Source: Anas platyrhynchos (lineage: Eukaryota; Chordata; Aves; Anseriformes; Anatidae). From it: a stretch of DNA of 64,000 bases. Position numbers and translations under genes: made by a program. Shown here piece after piece: positions 51,601 through 61,800 of this stretch (the first letter of the stretch is position 1; the number at the start of each line of letters is the position of its first letter). The DNA is taken from contig NC_092611.1 in assembly GCF_047663525.1 (NCBI RefSeq), positions 5,679,001 to 5,743,000 of the forward strand, given 5' to 3'. The notes under the pieces were generated by a model. The model was not told the DNA's origin. It searched no databases and saw nothing but the letters and a program-made list of their open reading frames with translations.

Positions 51601-53988
51601 CTTTCTTTGCTTTAAACAGGATCAAGACCCAGGTACTAGTTGCATGACACAACTTCAGCATAATCCCAAACATTTGATCCCAAACACAGTCAGCTGTTGT
51701 GAGTCCTGCAGCTAAAGCTTTAGCACAATTTCAAGGGACAGTAGATCTATGGAGAGTGTGCAAGAAAAATGCCTGAGATTGTCTGTATTGAAGGATGGGT
51801 AATGATTCCAGCCAAGTATTCAGATACTCCTGACTAGATCATTGTTTGATCATCAGCTCTGTGCAGTGCTGTGAGCGCTGTCTTAACGTTTCTTGAACAC
51901 ATTGCTGTAATATGTAAATGCAAAGAGCAGTTCAGATTCCAGTCACCTGTAAAGAATGTGTCAGCTTTGCTGCACTGCACTGAGCCTAACTTCACAGTCT
52001 GTGCCTTAGCAAGCCTCGGTTCTGTGGTTAATCATAAAATAAAACCACCTAGCTTGCTGTGTTCTATCAGGGCAGGAAGGTCTGTTCTGAATCGTACCAG
52101 TTCTGCAGGTTTTAGGTTAGACCGTGCAGGCCACGTGCATTTAGCAACCTTATTGTATAAAAGCTCATCCACATTGGTTTGAAATGATCCTGAGGCTTCT
52201 GTTGGATCTCCCAGTGCTGCCTGGTGCTTCCCTGCTGTTAGCTAAGTTTGGTTGTTCTCTTACAGCTTGCAGCAAGTTGCTGGATGGAGTGCGGTCCCAG
52301 ATTACTTCGTGGGTCCTGCTTTTTTTCGTGGAAGGCTGTGGATAGAGCATCAGCCACAGGATACTTTCTTGAAGCTACAGGCAAGTCTTTGTCTTTCCCC
52401 GCCATTTTTTTCCTTCAAGGTTTTCAGAAAGCTGATGAGAGAGGGCTTTGTGTAACAGCTCTGCATGAGTCAAGGCCACTGTCTTGCCTTCCTCTGATCT
52501 TTGAGAAAATTATCTTGCAAATTATTTTGAGGGTGCAGAAGCCTAAAGCTGGCAGGTAATTCTGTTCAGTCTGTGGTGGCCCTGATGAGAAAACATGGGC
52601 AACGCTGACCCTGCAGAACTGCTGATGAATGGTTAGTCTTGTTCATTGATACACAAGTGCTGTTTCTTTTCTAGTTGCAGAAGATTAATGGCCACAAAAA
52701 ATAAAGGGGGTGCTAGTTTTATCCCTGTCTCTTCATGTGGTTTGGGAAGAATCGCTTCTTTGTAGACACAGCATGAGAGTTAGCATTCACATCTTGCATC
52801 TGGGGAAGATTCCTCCTCTTGCACAGAACACAAGACAAGATATTAACTATTATTAAATTTCCTCCTCTGATTTCACTCCCTTAGAGCCACCCCCTATGGT
52901 TCAAGCTAATCATTATTGTGCCATTCACCTCTCCTTTTATGATTTGTTGTAATTTACGCTAGTCAATAGCAGTACAGTAGTCCTGTCGCTTGGGAAATAG
53001 GTGAGGGAAGATGTTCTGTGCTTACGAAGAAATAAAGATGTGCCTGTTTGAATCAAGTTTTCTGTGTGACCATGAATCACAACTTGCTTGTTTTTGAAAG
53101 CTTTATCTTTTTAATTAATTCTAAGAGTGTTAAGGATAACTCCCGTTCAACAAGGCTTGCTTAAATGTTCCTGGTTTCAGGGAGTTGTACAGGGAAAACG
53201 AATGGAAAACCTGCATGAAGTGGCTAGAAAGAGTGCAAGTGTTAAAGTAGGCTGAGTTTCCTGTGGGGATGCCAGACACAGCTTCATCAGTCATTCTGTG
53301 TGGTGTCCTGATTCCAGGGCTGGGAAAAAGGAGTTGTGTTTGTCAACGGTCACAACCTCGGCCGCTACTGGAAAATTGGACCTCAGGAAACACTCTACCT
53401 TCCTGGCCCCTGGTTACAGAAAGGGAACAATGAGGTGAGAGCCTTTGGTGGGGTTTCTCTTTCTTGTATTAGTAAAGATCCTGTTCTGGGTCACATTCCA
53501 AAAACGCGTGAAGTGCATTAATTAGCTATCTGCGGCTGAGAACCAGCACTACAACAAAGGAAGGAGACTGTTATCTCCTAAGATCCGTGAAAATTAAGGA
53601 AGGTGCTGCTCTAAAGCTGAGAATGTGGCTCTGACAACCATTAAGACACGAGGAGGATGCCAGCTAAACTTCAAAGTGCGGCATCAAGTTCAAAATCAAG
53701 ACAAATCTGATTTGGTGCTAGTTCATTTTCTGCATCATGTAGTGCTGAAGAAGAATCAGTTGCTGCTCAGACTAATATTGATCGGTCTCTTTAACTGATG
53801 CTTCCTTCCCCTGCCGTGATTGTATGCCCTTTACCTCTATGAATTTTTTAAGTAACTCGGTCTTTGTATGAAGGTACATTACGTGTCCCTCTCTCCTGCA
53901 GATTGTCATTTTTGAGGAACGCACTGCAGGACGGATAATTCAGTCTGTTGACATACCTTACTTAGGAAGGACCCAGTACGTGGACTGA
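27135..53988 (+). CDS. GLB1L2: GLB1L2, beta-galactosidase-1-like protein 2 (GH35)
   Basis: A secretory-pathway glycoside hydrolase family 35 protein with all GH35 catalytic residues; its natural substrate is not established. Nineteen coding exons: 27135-27217, 31313-31510, 32324-32392, 32694-32789, 34898-35006, 35321-35413, 38222-38303, 41528-41592, 44442-44526, 45589-45726, 46355-46435, 46932-47038, 47442-47588, 47972-48043, 48927-49005, 50167-50254, 52266-52380, 53318-53434 and 53902-53988. They total 1911 nt, or 636 aa, the same length as human GLB1L2, with every phase closing. Basic residues 7-11 precede a hydrophobic run at about 12-26 (signal peptide or anchor). Landmarks are [50 protein letters not shown] (acid/base Glu200), [17 protein letters not shown] (nucleophile Glu274) and [16 protein letters not shown]. 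The C-terminal jelly-roll part has [16 protein letters not shown]. Introns after exons 5 and 17 start with GC. GLB1L3 is the alternative name to consider, but exon 1, the length and the MVMEYWTGW segment favour GLB1L2. Confidence 0.95.
27218..31312 (+). other. GLB1L2: GLB1L2 intron 1
   Basis: A 4.1 kb intron. The CpG island continues to about 27600, and an A-rich run lies at 28808-28825. A possible in-phase 60-nt exon sits at 29931-29990. I see no other gene or recognised repeat. Confidence 0.7.
29931..29990 (+). other. GLB1L2: Possible cassette exon of GLB1L2 (60 nt, in phase)
   Basis: The segment is preceded by a pyrimidine-rich acceptor ending TTTTCCAG and followed by GTACTC. It begins with one base and ends with AG, so it fits exactly between GLB1L2 exon 1 (ends AG) and exon 2 (starts G). 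Inclusion would add 20 residues ([20 protein letters not shown]) without shifting the frame. Excluding it gives 636 aa, the human length, so I left it out of the main model. It could be chance; the donor is mediocre. Confidence 0.3.
35007..35320 (+). other. GLB1L2: GC-AG intron 5 of GLB1L2
   Basis: Exon 5 ends CTTCAG and the intron begins GCAAGT; the acceptor is TTTCCAACAG. The strong CAG/GCAAGT context is the classical form of the rare GC donor. The reading frame requires this junction (VVPLQ then YKKGG). Confidence 0.9.
35321..35413 (+). CDS. GLB1L2: GLB1L2 exon 6: GH35 acid/base exon
   Basis: Encodes residues 186-216 and the GH35 signature [16 protein letters not shown]. Glu200 is the proton donor by homology to human GLB1 Glu188. 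It is an exact 31-codon exon, preceded by a GC-AG intron. Confidence 0.95.
35414..38221 (+). other. GLB1L2: GLB1L2 intron 6
   Basis: A 2.8 kb intron. It contains low-complexity T/A tracts (about 35985-36010, 36835-36870 and 37120-37135) and no recognisable exon, transposon or RNA gene. Confidence 0.7.
38362..38417 (-). mobile_element. CR1 LINE 3'-end remnant
   Basis: The plus strand reads AATCACAGAATG, then GGTTGGAAGGGACCTTGAAA, then GATCATCTAGTCCAACCCC. This is the hallmark reverse complement of the avian CR1 3' end, with the ATTCTGTG-type terminal octamer at the left. The element is therefore on the minus strand and strongly 5'-truncated; similarity fades just to the right. It is inactive. 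Confidence 0.85.
40095..40134. repeat. 20-bp tandem duplication, two copies
   Basis: TGTAGCAGTGTTTCGGGGAA is followed directly by a near-identical second copy, in GLB1L2 intron 7. Confidence 0.75.
41593..44441 (+). other. GLB1L2: GLB1L2 intron 8, with a possible conserved non-coding stretch
   Basis: A 2.8 kb intron. No exon or repeat is recognised. The part at about 43580-44110 stands out for its density of TAAT/ATTA cores and absence of simple repeats, a look often seen in conserved enhancers. This is an impression, not a demonstrated property. Confidence 0.3.
44442..44526 (+). CDS. GLB1L2: GLB1L2 exon 9: GH35 nucleophile exon
   Basis: Encodes [20 protein letters not shown] and onward (residues 266-294). 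Glu274 in MEYWTGW aligns with the human GLB1 nucleophile Glu268, so both catalytic carboxylates of the GH35 mechanism are present. Confidence 0.95.
47293..47325 (-). mobile_element. Possible degraded CR1 fragment
   Basis: The plus-strand sequence AATTCAGGTTGGAACAGACC, then TCTGGAGGCT, resembles the CR1 3'-end reverse complement but lacks both the terminal octamer and the GATCATCTAGTCCAAC block. It lies in GLB1L2 intron 12. Confidence 0.35.
50255..52265 (+). other. GLB1L2: GLB1L2 intron 16
   Basis: A 2.0 kb intron with an A-rich run at about 50991-51003. It contains no exon or repeat that I can recognise. Confidence 0.7.
52381..53317 (+). other. GLB1L2: GC-AG intron 17 of GLB1L2
   Basis: Exon 17 ends CTACAG and the intron begins GCAAGT; the acceptor is GATTCCAG. 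The junction (FLKLQ then [11 protein letters not shown]) is required by the conserved reading frame. It is the second GC donor in this gene, again in CAG/GCAAGT context. Confidence 0.9.
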
Positions 53989-54895
53989 TGGGAGCTTCTT
54001 TCCCGTGTTTGGTTCATCTTGAATATTCCTGGTTGCATGTCTGGGGACACGATGGCCCGGGCACTTGGGCATCTTAATTTCCACTAGACCCAGGTAAAGG
54101 ATTTGCTTGTTGGCAGTAAGCTCAGAAGAGAGGATGGGCCCCGAAGGAACCAGAGTCCATTGTTGCGTTGATGGATGCAGAAGCTCAGCTGCCTGCACTA
54201 CCAAGGACCCGTGGCTCGGGTGACTGTGCATGATGTTACGGACAGTCTGGTGAATGTGGGGAGTAAAAAAGCGCTGGAGGTGGGGAGAGAGAGAGAGAAC
54301 TGAAGCCATCTGAACCGAAACCTGAGCCCAGCTCTCCAGTGACTAAAAACGCGTTATTACTGGCCTCTTTGTTTTTATAATTAGATAGGGAGAAAATAGT
54401 GAACATGTGAGTAACCAGGTGTGGAAAACTGTTGTTGTGCTTCCAGGCAGAATTTAGCAACTCAGTCTGCAAGAGGCCATGACTTGTTCACTTGTTGGAA
54501 GCCAAGTTGGTTGTCAAATAAGTTAACTTCGAGCTTTTTTTTCCACTAAGTTTTAATACGGAGGTTATCTCTCTCTCAGAAAAAGAAAAAAAAGAGTTTT
54601 AAAAAGTCAGATGTGTTTTTTCCTCAATCAAACATATAATTCTGTTTCAGGTCAGGCAGGAGTGAGAGTTTCCCACCATTCCCACCCCTGCCCTCACTTT
54701 AAAGCACCTGAAGATGAAATTCCCCCTTGTAAAGCAGCAGCAATCAGGTTTTGGCTCTACAAGAAGCAAAGGGATTGCACACACAGCTGTAAATGGGAGA
54801 GCACATTCATACTTCCTAGTTACACCTGCTGTGAAATTGTAGATTTTTGTTGTTGTGTCCCTCTAAAAAGAAATGTGGAATTTATGAAAACGTGC

Positions 54896-54916
54896 TTTTT
54901 TTTTTTTTTTTTTTTT
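54896..54916 (+). repeat. T21 homopolymer
   Basis: An uninterrupted run of 21 T within the presumed GLB1L2 3' UTR. On the minus strand it is a poly(A) run, but no retroposed sequence is recognisable next to it. Confidence 0.85.
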
Positions 54917-55133
54917 AACCCATCAGCTCCACAGTCACTGAGGAGCTGCCACCTTTTTAGTGAGAGATCAAGCTGAAGCTGTGAATCTGTTCAGAGTCTC
55001 TGAGAAGTCGCTCAGCCCCTGCTTTCTGTTCCAGTAACCGGAGGAATCAGGCTAGGAGAGAAACACCAAACATGCGCACTGGCTCTGATAATGGAGTTGC
55101 AGGGTATTCTGGCTCTTATAAACCATACTTAAT

Positions 55134-55139
55134 TTTATT
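55134..55139 (-). terminator. B3GAT1: Candidate distal B3GAT1 poly(A) signal (AATAAA)
   Basis: TTTATT on the plus strand gives AATAAA for the minus-strand B3GAT1 transcript, about 3.6 kb beyond its stop. Nearer alternatives are the minus-strand AATAAA at 56537-56542 and 57488-57493. Which is used cannot be told from sequence. Confidence 0.4.
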
Positions 55140-55550
55140 TAACAAATTTAAATACAGTTCATTTAAAACTGAGAACAGACTGCAGCTCTAACACTCCATC
55201 CTGACCAGAGCTGGTCTTACTGAACATGTATCTCTGCTGCCAAGAACCATGGTAGCCTCCGTGCAAGCCCAGAGCCGTGTGACCAACTTTGAGGAGAGCG
55301 GAGCACAAAAGCAGGGTTGTGTTCAGAACCTGATCCTTTTGTGTTTCTCTGGAAGTTATTTCCTTCCCAGAAGGGAAGGTTGCAATTCAGCAGGGGCTGG
55401 AACTAACATTAGTGAACAAAACATGCAGCCAGGAGGGGACATCACTTGGAAGCTTGAATAGCACGAGAGCTTTGTCTGCCTTTAAACCTTTCCCCTTCCA
55501 CTCTAGGGTATGCAGACTGAACTGAGCTTGGGATGCTAGTACAAGAGCAG

Positions 55551-55556
55551 AATAAA
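55551..55556 (+). terminator. GLB1L2: Candidate GLB1L2 poly(A) signal (AATAAA)
   Basis: The first canonical hexamer downstream of the GLB1L2 stop on the plus strand. Further AATAAA copies lie at 55773-55778 and in the A/T-rich patch at about 55790-55800. It lies beyond the distal minus-strand B3GAT1 signal, so the two 3' UTRs may overlap. Confidence 0.5.
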
Positions 55557-58500
55557 CCTGCCAGAATGCAAAGAGCTACTGTTTAATGCAAGGTAACAAG
55601 CATGGTCCCATACAGCAGCTAGTGGCCAGAAGGATCAGATGCTTTCTCTCCAAGTAGCACTTCAGCCAGTGCATCTGAAGGAACATTTTTGTGAAGGCTG
55701 CGTAGCAAGGCTTCTGTGACTGGGAACTCAGGAATGCAGCTCTTCCCCAGTGGGTTTGAAAGAGTGGGAGAAAATAAATTGAAAAAAAATAATAAATAAA
55801 TTAGGAAATACACAGTCATTAGTTCAACGGGAGGCTCCCGCAATGTGAAGCTAACAAATCTATGCTTTGATGATTCTGTGTGTTAGGGCTAAAAATAACC
55901 AAGTTTCTTTTCAGGATTATGTCTTCCCTCAACTCAAAAGTAAAATTGTGCTTCAGCCCCTTTTGAAAGAATGGGGACACTGGGGATTGATCACGTTTGA
56001 CAACAACTATGGAGGGAATAAGGGTGTTCTGGTGTTTGTTTTTTTTTAAGGGCTGGAGGTGGGGAGAAGGGTTAAGTTGTACCTTTGTTTCTTTCTCAGC
56101 AAGTTTGGTACTCTAAAATAGAGTAAACTGAGGCAGTACCACCCAGGTTCCTCTTCTGCATTGCTCAGTCATGTCTCTCTCACTGAGGAGCAAAACACAG
56201 TTTCATCAGAGAATAAATACCCTTTCATCAGTGCTATCTCAGCTCCTTTCATGTTACAGAGCAGGGAGGAGGCAACTACTGTTCTCCTTAGATAGTTTTC
56301 CAACCTACCTCAAGCCAGGGGCTGAAGAAACAGAGCACTAAGCCTGGGATCCCCTTTACAAGGGTGCATCAAAAGTTAACTCCAGCTGCTCCAGCGTGAC
56401 TTTTCACACCAGTAGCTCTGCAGTAGTGTGGCGTGGCCCTGAAAAAGGAGCTAGGGCTGAAGGATACATTGCACCGGGATGGTAAATGCACTGAAATCAG
56501 CGGTTATCATTCAATCCCTAGTATTAAGCAGTTAACTTTATTTTTTAAGAGTAGAAATTCAGCTTTCTGTTGGAGCCCCCTTCAGAGAATCCCACACCTA
56601 CTGTTCATGTGAACCAAATGAGAGCTAAATAGAACGAAGATCTGAGTCCAGATTAAGTGTTATGGTGTAGGGCCGCAACGATCTCCTTAAAACCCTCCCC
56701 CAGTTATTTTAGCATGGATGAACAGAGAACCGTGTGCTGTAAACATAACTCCATCCAGAAACACAGAGGTATGTCAGAGCGCCCTCCCAAACCACAAAAC
56801 TGCTTAAGGGAAAGGAGAGGGGGTACAAAGAAACAGAAATAGTTATGGGTTTGTTTAACCTGCCTTGCTTTTCCCCCTCCCCCAAAACCTTCCTGTCTTG
56901 TGCAGCGTAATAAACACGGATCAAAGTAGGTTTAAAATTAAGGGCTAAGGTGCCATCTCAGAAGGCAGCTGTCCCCTCCACGAACAGAGAGCTGCTTAGG
57001 CTGTCGCACACATAGCCACCAGGTACGTGTGTCTCCAGGAAAAAAAAAACAAAAACAATCATCAGGGGCCAACACGCTCCTGGGGGCGTTCTCACCCTTG
57101 CTTTCAGGTCCTGGAAAGCAGCCCCCTCAGTCCAGGCTACCATTCCAGCTGGGCCACGTCTTCAGTGCATCATGCCCTGCATGCGCTTCTCCCAAACCGA
57201 GCATCTCACGAGGCAGCTGGTCTTGTACAGAAGTCGATGTCAGTCCTGTATTTTCTGTGCTTTTTCTTCCACCTCCAGAGCATCTGGTTCTGCTCAGAGT
57301 CCAGGAGGAAGGGCAGGGGAATCCGGGTAGTTTATGTATGCAGTGTTGCTTGTTTTCAGTACACTAAAACTCTTGGAAGTCAGCAGAGGTCCTGGCTACT
57401 GCATGTCTGGCTGGCTGTATGCTGTGGAGAGGAACCTTGGAGGCTGTGCACGAAGAAATCTTCTGCAACAGAGACACAAGCAGCATGTTTATTACCCTTC
57501 TGCCTCGCTGCAGTTAGCTGCCACCCCTTGGAACTAGCCCAAAACCCATCTCGGATTGCGGATCTGTGACTGCTGCTGCTAGGCAACTGGTGGTGGTGAG
57601 AAGCAGTTGTGACAGCAGCGAAGAGCTACGGCCTCTCTGCAAAGCTGCTATATATAGTGCAGGCAATGTGCAGCCCAGGCTTTCCTCTGCTGTCCTGCCA
57701 ACAGGCCGCAAACGCAGGCTACTGCAGCACGCAGGGCTCCAGCACCACAGCCCAAGGGAAGGTGCTGTAAGAGAGCTCATTATGGTTAAAAATACACCGC
57801 TGCTGAGAAAATCCAGCCCTTTCCCATAGCCCTCGCTGCTCTTCTCTGTGTGTGAGAGGAGAAGAGACCAAGGGGCAAGCTCCTCACCCCTCCAGGCCTG
57901 GTTTGACACTCCAGTTAAAGGAGGTTGTGCGTACATTTTTTTTTCCATACATTTTTTCCCCGTAATAACAAGCAGCAGTGCAGTCTGGATGCAGGTATAA
58001 GCAAATAGCCCAGCCTTCCCTCGAGCAAAGCAGCTGCGGAGCGCGCTCTGGGGATGCAGAAGATTTAATGCACCGGGATGCTCAGGTAATTAAGGTGAGA
58101 AGCCAGGGCATGGACAACTAATCGAGATGTCAGCCACCAGTGCGTGCTCCTGGGCTTTCCTTCTTTCCACTGAAAAAGATACTACAAGCTCACCTTAGGT
58201 AAATAAATACACGAAGCCTCATGTGGGATTTAATCCTCACTCTCCCTGACTAGTCAGTGACTTTGTGTGGCTTGTTTGGGGATCTAAATTAAATTCTTCC
58301 CTCCGTGAAAGCTTCTGCCTGACTTTAAAATGCTTTAGCTGATACTGGCTTAGCTTCCCTCAGGCGTTTTCAGGTGGGCGAATCCACATCTCTCACCCTT
58401 GTGCTTTAGCTGTGTGGTTAATAAGGAACCCATCTTGCTTAGACAAGTTCTTTGTTTTGATTCTTTAAATAGTGTAACTTCTGCCCAAACTCTCGCAGCC

Positions 58501-58752
58501 TGGATTTCACCAGGTATTTCCCCTTTAGCAGCTTATCTTAGAGGTTTTAAAAAGAGAGATTCATTAATAATCTCTATGTTTTGCAGTAAGGGAGGGTCAG
58601 ATATGTGAAAAATTGCACTCAAAAGTCATGTTTAAAAGAGTTCATCTTTTTCCTGTCATGGTCTAGGATTTTTCTTCTTTCCTGCTGCTTCTCATTGCAG
58701 CTGAAGCCCGTAAGCTCTTACCTGGTGTTGGTCTCTGCCCAGCCACGCGCAG

Positions 58753-58839
58753 TCAGATTTCCACGTTGGGATCTGTGAATCCTTTCTTCCCCTCGTTCAC
58801 CAGCACAGGCTTTTCCGTCCTCGTATGCCAGACTAAAAT
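58753..58839 (-). CDS. B3GAT1: B3GAT1 terminal exon (glucuronyltransferase GlcAT-P, C-terminus)
   Basis: B3GAT1 is the Golgi type II membrane enzyme that adds beta-1,3-glucuronic acid to N-acetyllactosamine, the key step in making the HNK-1 carbohydrate epitope of neural glycoproteins. Only the last 28 residues plus the TGA are here. They read ILVWHTRTEKPVLVN then EGKKGFTDPNVEI, differing from the human C-terminus by Asn for Ser near the end. The acceptor is a pyrimidine-rich TTTCTTCAG ending at 58840. His and Arg of the WHTRTEKP segment align with human His311 and Arg313, which contact UDP. The preceding exon is not in the window, so the intron exceeds 5 kb. The gene converges on GLB1L2. Confidence 0.95.
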   Translation of the reverse strand: MLVWHTRTEKPVLVNEGKKGFTDPNVEI

Positions 58840-61800
58840 CTGAAGAAAGCAGCAGTCATTAGCTGCATCTCTTCACTGCACTAACAAATATTCTTGCACA
58901 TTAAATCAATAGTGCAATTTAACCAGCTACCCTGGAGCCTAATGGTGCATTCACAGCTGAAAGGAGGTTTGCATAAAACTTCATTTAGGTAGGCCTACTG
59001 ATACCCAAAATGCACAGTGCACAGAAATTACCTATTTTACAGTGTACTGTCTTGGGACATTAACCTGCTCCTTCCATGTAGTTATCAACCATCTTCTGCG
59101 AAAGGCTCATCAACCTTTCCACTGATGTAAGGCAGCTCCCTCAGAAGCGGGGAATCAGATGCATGTTTCCCAGAGTCGAGTTCCTTGCTCTGGTTCTTGG
59201 TTATGTTACTGCACACCACCTCCAAAGCCCCACGGGCCTGCCCTTTGAAACGCTGGCCCCGAGCTGCCACCGCTGTTCTCCACCAGGTGTAATGGGTTGC
59301 AACTTGAAGGTCCCTCTCCAACCTGCTTAAATCAGAGCTGAAGCACGTCAGGATCCTAACTTGTACTAAATGCTTCCCTCAGACCTGGCAGCAAAGTTTA
59401 ATGTAGATCAACAGCTGTGAAAGAGAGCTGGAAAAAAATAAATGAAGAGGTTGTCTAACGTTTGGGGTGTGGGGAAGCATCACAGGTCCATAGTTTCTAC
59501 CAGCTGTGCTCCACTACAAGCCCAAGCAGCTCTGGAAGCTGCTGAAAATGCTCTCCCCTCACCAGACTCAATTAAACTCATTGTTTTGCTCCTAAACCTG
59601 CGTTGCTGGGAGCAGTTTCCTCCCTTCAGAGCTGGTTTCCTGCTTCCTTTCACCTGCTGGCTGCTATTCCCTGCCTCGCGGGGTCTCCCTCCAGTTGCTA
59701 TGACAATACTCGGCGCCTTTAATCCAGCTCTCTGCCAGCCGTTTCATACCCAGTCCCTGCTTTCCTGAAAAATTAGGCCACATTCTGCTTCTGAGGGACC
59801 AACAAAGCCCTCCCCAAACCCTTGCAGTTAACCAGGAGCCCCCCCCACCTCCCCGAGAAGCTGTTTGACCGAACGTGGCTCTGATGTGAGCGCTCGCCTC
59901 CTGCACAGGGCTCAAATCTCTCCAGCTGATACCAAGGCAGCGAGACCAACCGTGGCCTGCAGTGGGGCCCAAACCTGTCTCATCACTCCTGTGCAGCCAC
60001 TTCTGAGCCCTCTCATCCACGTGTGCTGTTGTTAGCACCCTGCTCACCCGCTGCAGCCGCGCTGCTGCAATTCCTGCTCGCTTTCTTCTCCAAAGGCAGA
60101 AGCAAACAGGGCTCCGCGAGTGGCTTCTGGTGCTGGGAAAGCGTTCGTTGCAGGCTCCTCATCCAACACAAACCTGAACGCAGGCCAGGTGCTAGGAAAA
60201 AAAGCTCTTGCAGGCAGTTCTTTCCAGCGGGAGCAGGTAGGAGCTGTTCCCCACACAACCACTGAGCCCTGCTGGTGGCTGGGCACCGCGCTCTGCCAGC
60301 GGCACGGCCGCCTTCAAACAGCTCTCGCCACCGAGCCACGCGCTCCATGAGCAGCAGACCACAAACATAGATGAATTGCTTTTCTTTTAGATTGCATCCT
60401 GCTTCTACGTCGTGAAACCCAAGTGCCAAAAAGGCAGTTATGTTGAATTAGCTGACTAAAGTTGACTAATTTTCACAGTTTGCAGCTTGATTCAGCAGCT
60501 TCTGCCATTCCTCGTGCAATGCTCTTTAACATGGGAGGGAGCTCACAGAAACACCTGCTTTTCCTCACAGCCAATTGCTTGATTTTTTTCCACAAGGAGT
60601 GTGTTTATGTCTTGGGGAAGCTTTGGCTTGTGCAAAAAGCATGGCTTGCACAGGAGCAAGCAGGGTAGGGGACCACGTGTGCACCACTGACCCATATGGG
60701 TCACCAGGAGAGTGAAATTTCTGCTGCTGCAACTCCCTTCCAGCCTCCTCATCCAGCATCCCAGGACTCAGATCAGACCTGAGAGATTTCAAGGATTCGT
60801 TTCCATCGCAGACTTTTTTGTTGTCTTCCAACAGGAAATTAAAAAGCAAACAGGCAAAAAGTTGACCTGCAGTTGGAGGGGATCACAGATTTCAGGCCTC
60901 CATGGAGGACACTGATAATTGTGGTTTGAAACGGAGGCTATGCAACGTGAAGGAAAAGAGACAGCCAGCTGAAACGACAGATTTGCTTCCTCCCAGCTTG
61001 TGCTTAACCCAATTCCTGCAGGGTCTCATAGGCATCATGGAGGCCCCGTTCTTGCCAAAGCCTGCCCATTGGTACACTGTGGAGCAGGGCAGGCAGACAG
61101 TGCAGCAAAACGCAAACAACTGGGGTGTAATTACGTCTTTCAGCTGTGATGCAGGGGATGGCATTGGCACAGCAGTTCTGGTGGCTAATCAGGACGTGAC
61201 AAGGTGAAAAGAGCCCTCCAAGTTCTGCACAGCTCATAAAAATCAACAGCTCCAGCACTGTTGTGGCGTGCATGTGAAGCTTAACCAACAAAGCGCTGTT
61301 GCATAGCAGCCGGGTACTGACGGCTCGCTGCAAACCACCAGGCACAAACCTGCAGGAATACAGCAGCCCCATTTCAGGAACAATCTCACCAAAATGAGGG
61401 CAGATCTGCTCCATCCGTACCCTGCTGCTCAGCCCCTGAAAGAACACAAAGAGCTCGGGAAGCCAATTCCTCTGCCTTCCGTCTGTAGCACCACAGGATA
61501 AAATCAGAAGGAAGCAAAGTATTCCTTTGCAAGCTTTCTTGCCTTAGGCTGACGTTTTCCTTCCCTCCTTGCCCATTCTGAGCCAGTTTTAGCAATTTTA
61601 GATCTGTGATGTCACGAAGCAGCCAGCTCTGGTCCCTTTTGCTGTGTAATTTCCTGGCTGCTGCAGGGCCCACAGGGCTCCTCCATACACACGAGGATTT
61701 ATTCCCCTCCCAGGAGTGTTTCCAAGACCCCCGGTGGTCACAATGTTGGTTTGTGGTTGAGGTACTGCCAGGACAACTCTCTGCTCCCTGTTTTCCAGCC

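Larger units (their letters stand above)
53989..55575 (+). other. GLB1L2: Probable GLB1L2 3' UTR
   Basis: Downstream of the TGA at 53986-53988. The first AATAAA on the plus strand is at 55551-55556, implying a 3' UTR of about 1.57 kb. It contains a T21 run at 54896-54916 and no conserved coding sequence. Confidence 0.5.
55134..58752 (-). other. B3GAT1: Probable B3GAT1 3' UTR
   Basis: This sequence follows the B3GAT1 stop on the minus strand and lacks any recognisable coding exon. Vertebrate B3GAT1 mRNAs have long 3' UTRs, so most or all of this interval may be transcribed. A 74-codon minus-strand frame at 55619-55843 has no similarity I recognise. Confidence 0.45.

Noticed and set aside
55619-55843. 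74-codon minus-strand frame in the B3GAT1 3' UTR region
   Set aside because: It reads like ordinary protein near its end, but I find no family match, no acceptor tied to a known gene and no partner exon. Chance is the simplest reading.
57027-57948. Overlapping frames of 110-180 codons on both strands
   Set aside because: No homology and several competing frames; the interval lies in presumed B3GAT1 3' UTR.
56470-58080. 11-mer GCACCGGGATG repeated in the B3GAT1 3' UTR (about 56471 and 58070)
   Set aside because: Two copies 1.6 kb apart with unrelated flanks; too short to call a repeat family.
59281-59330. Sequence resembling the CR1 3' end (minus strand CAGGTTGGAGAGGGACCTTC)
   Set aside because: Only about 20 bases match; the terminal octamer and the GATCATCTAGTCC block are missing, so I cannot separate it from chance.
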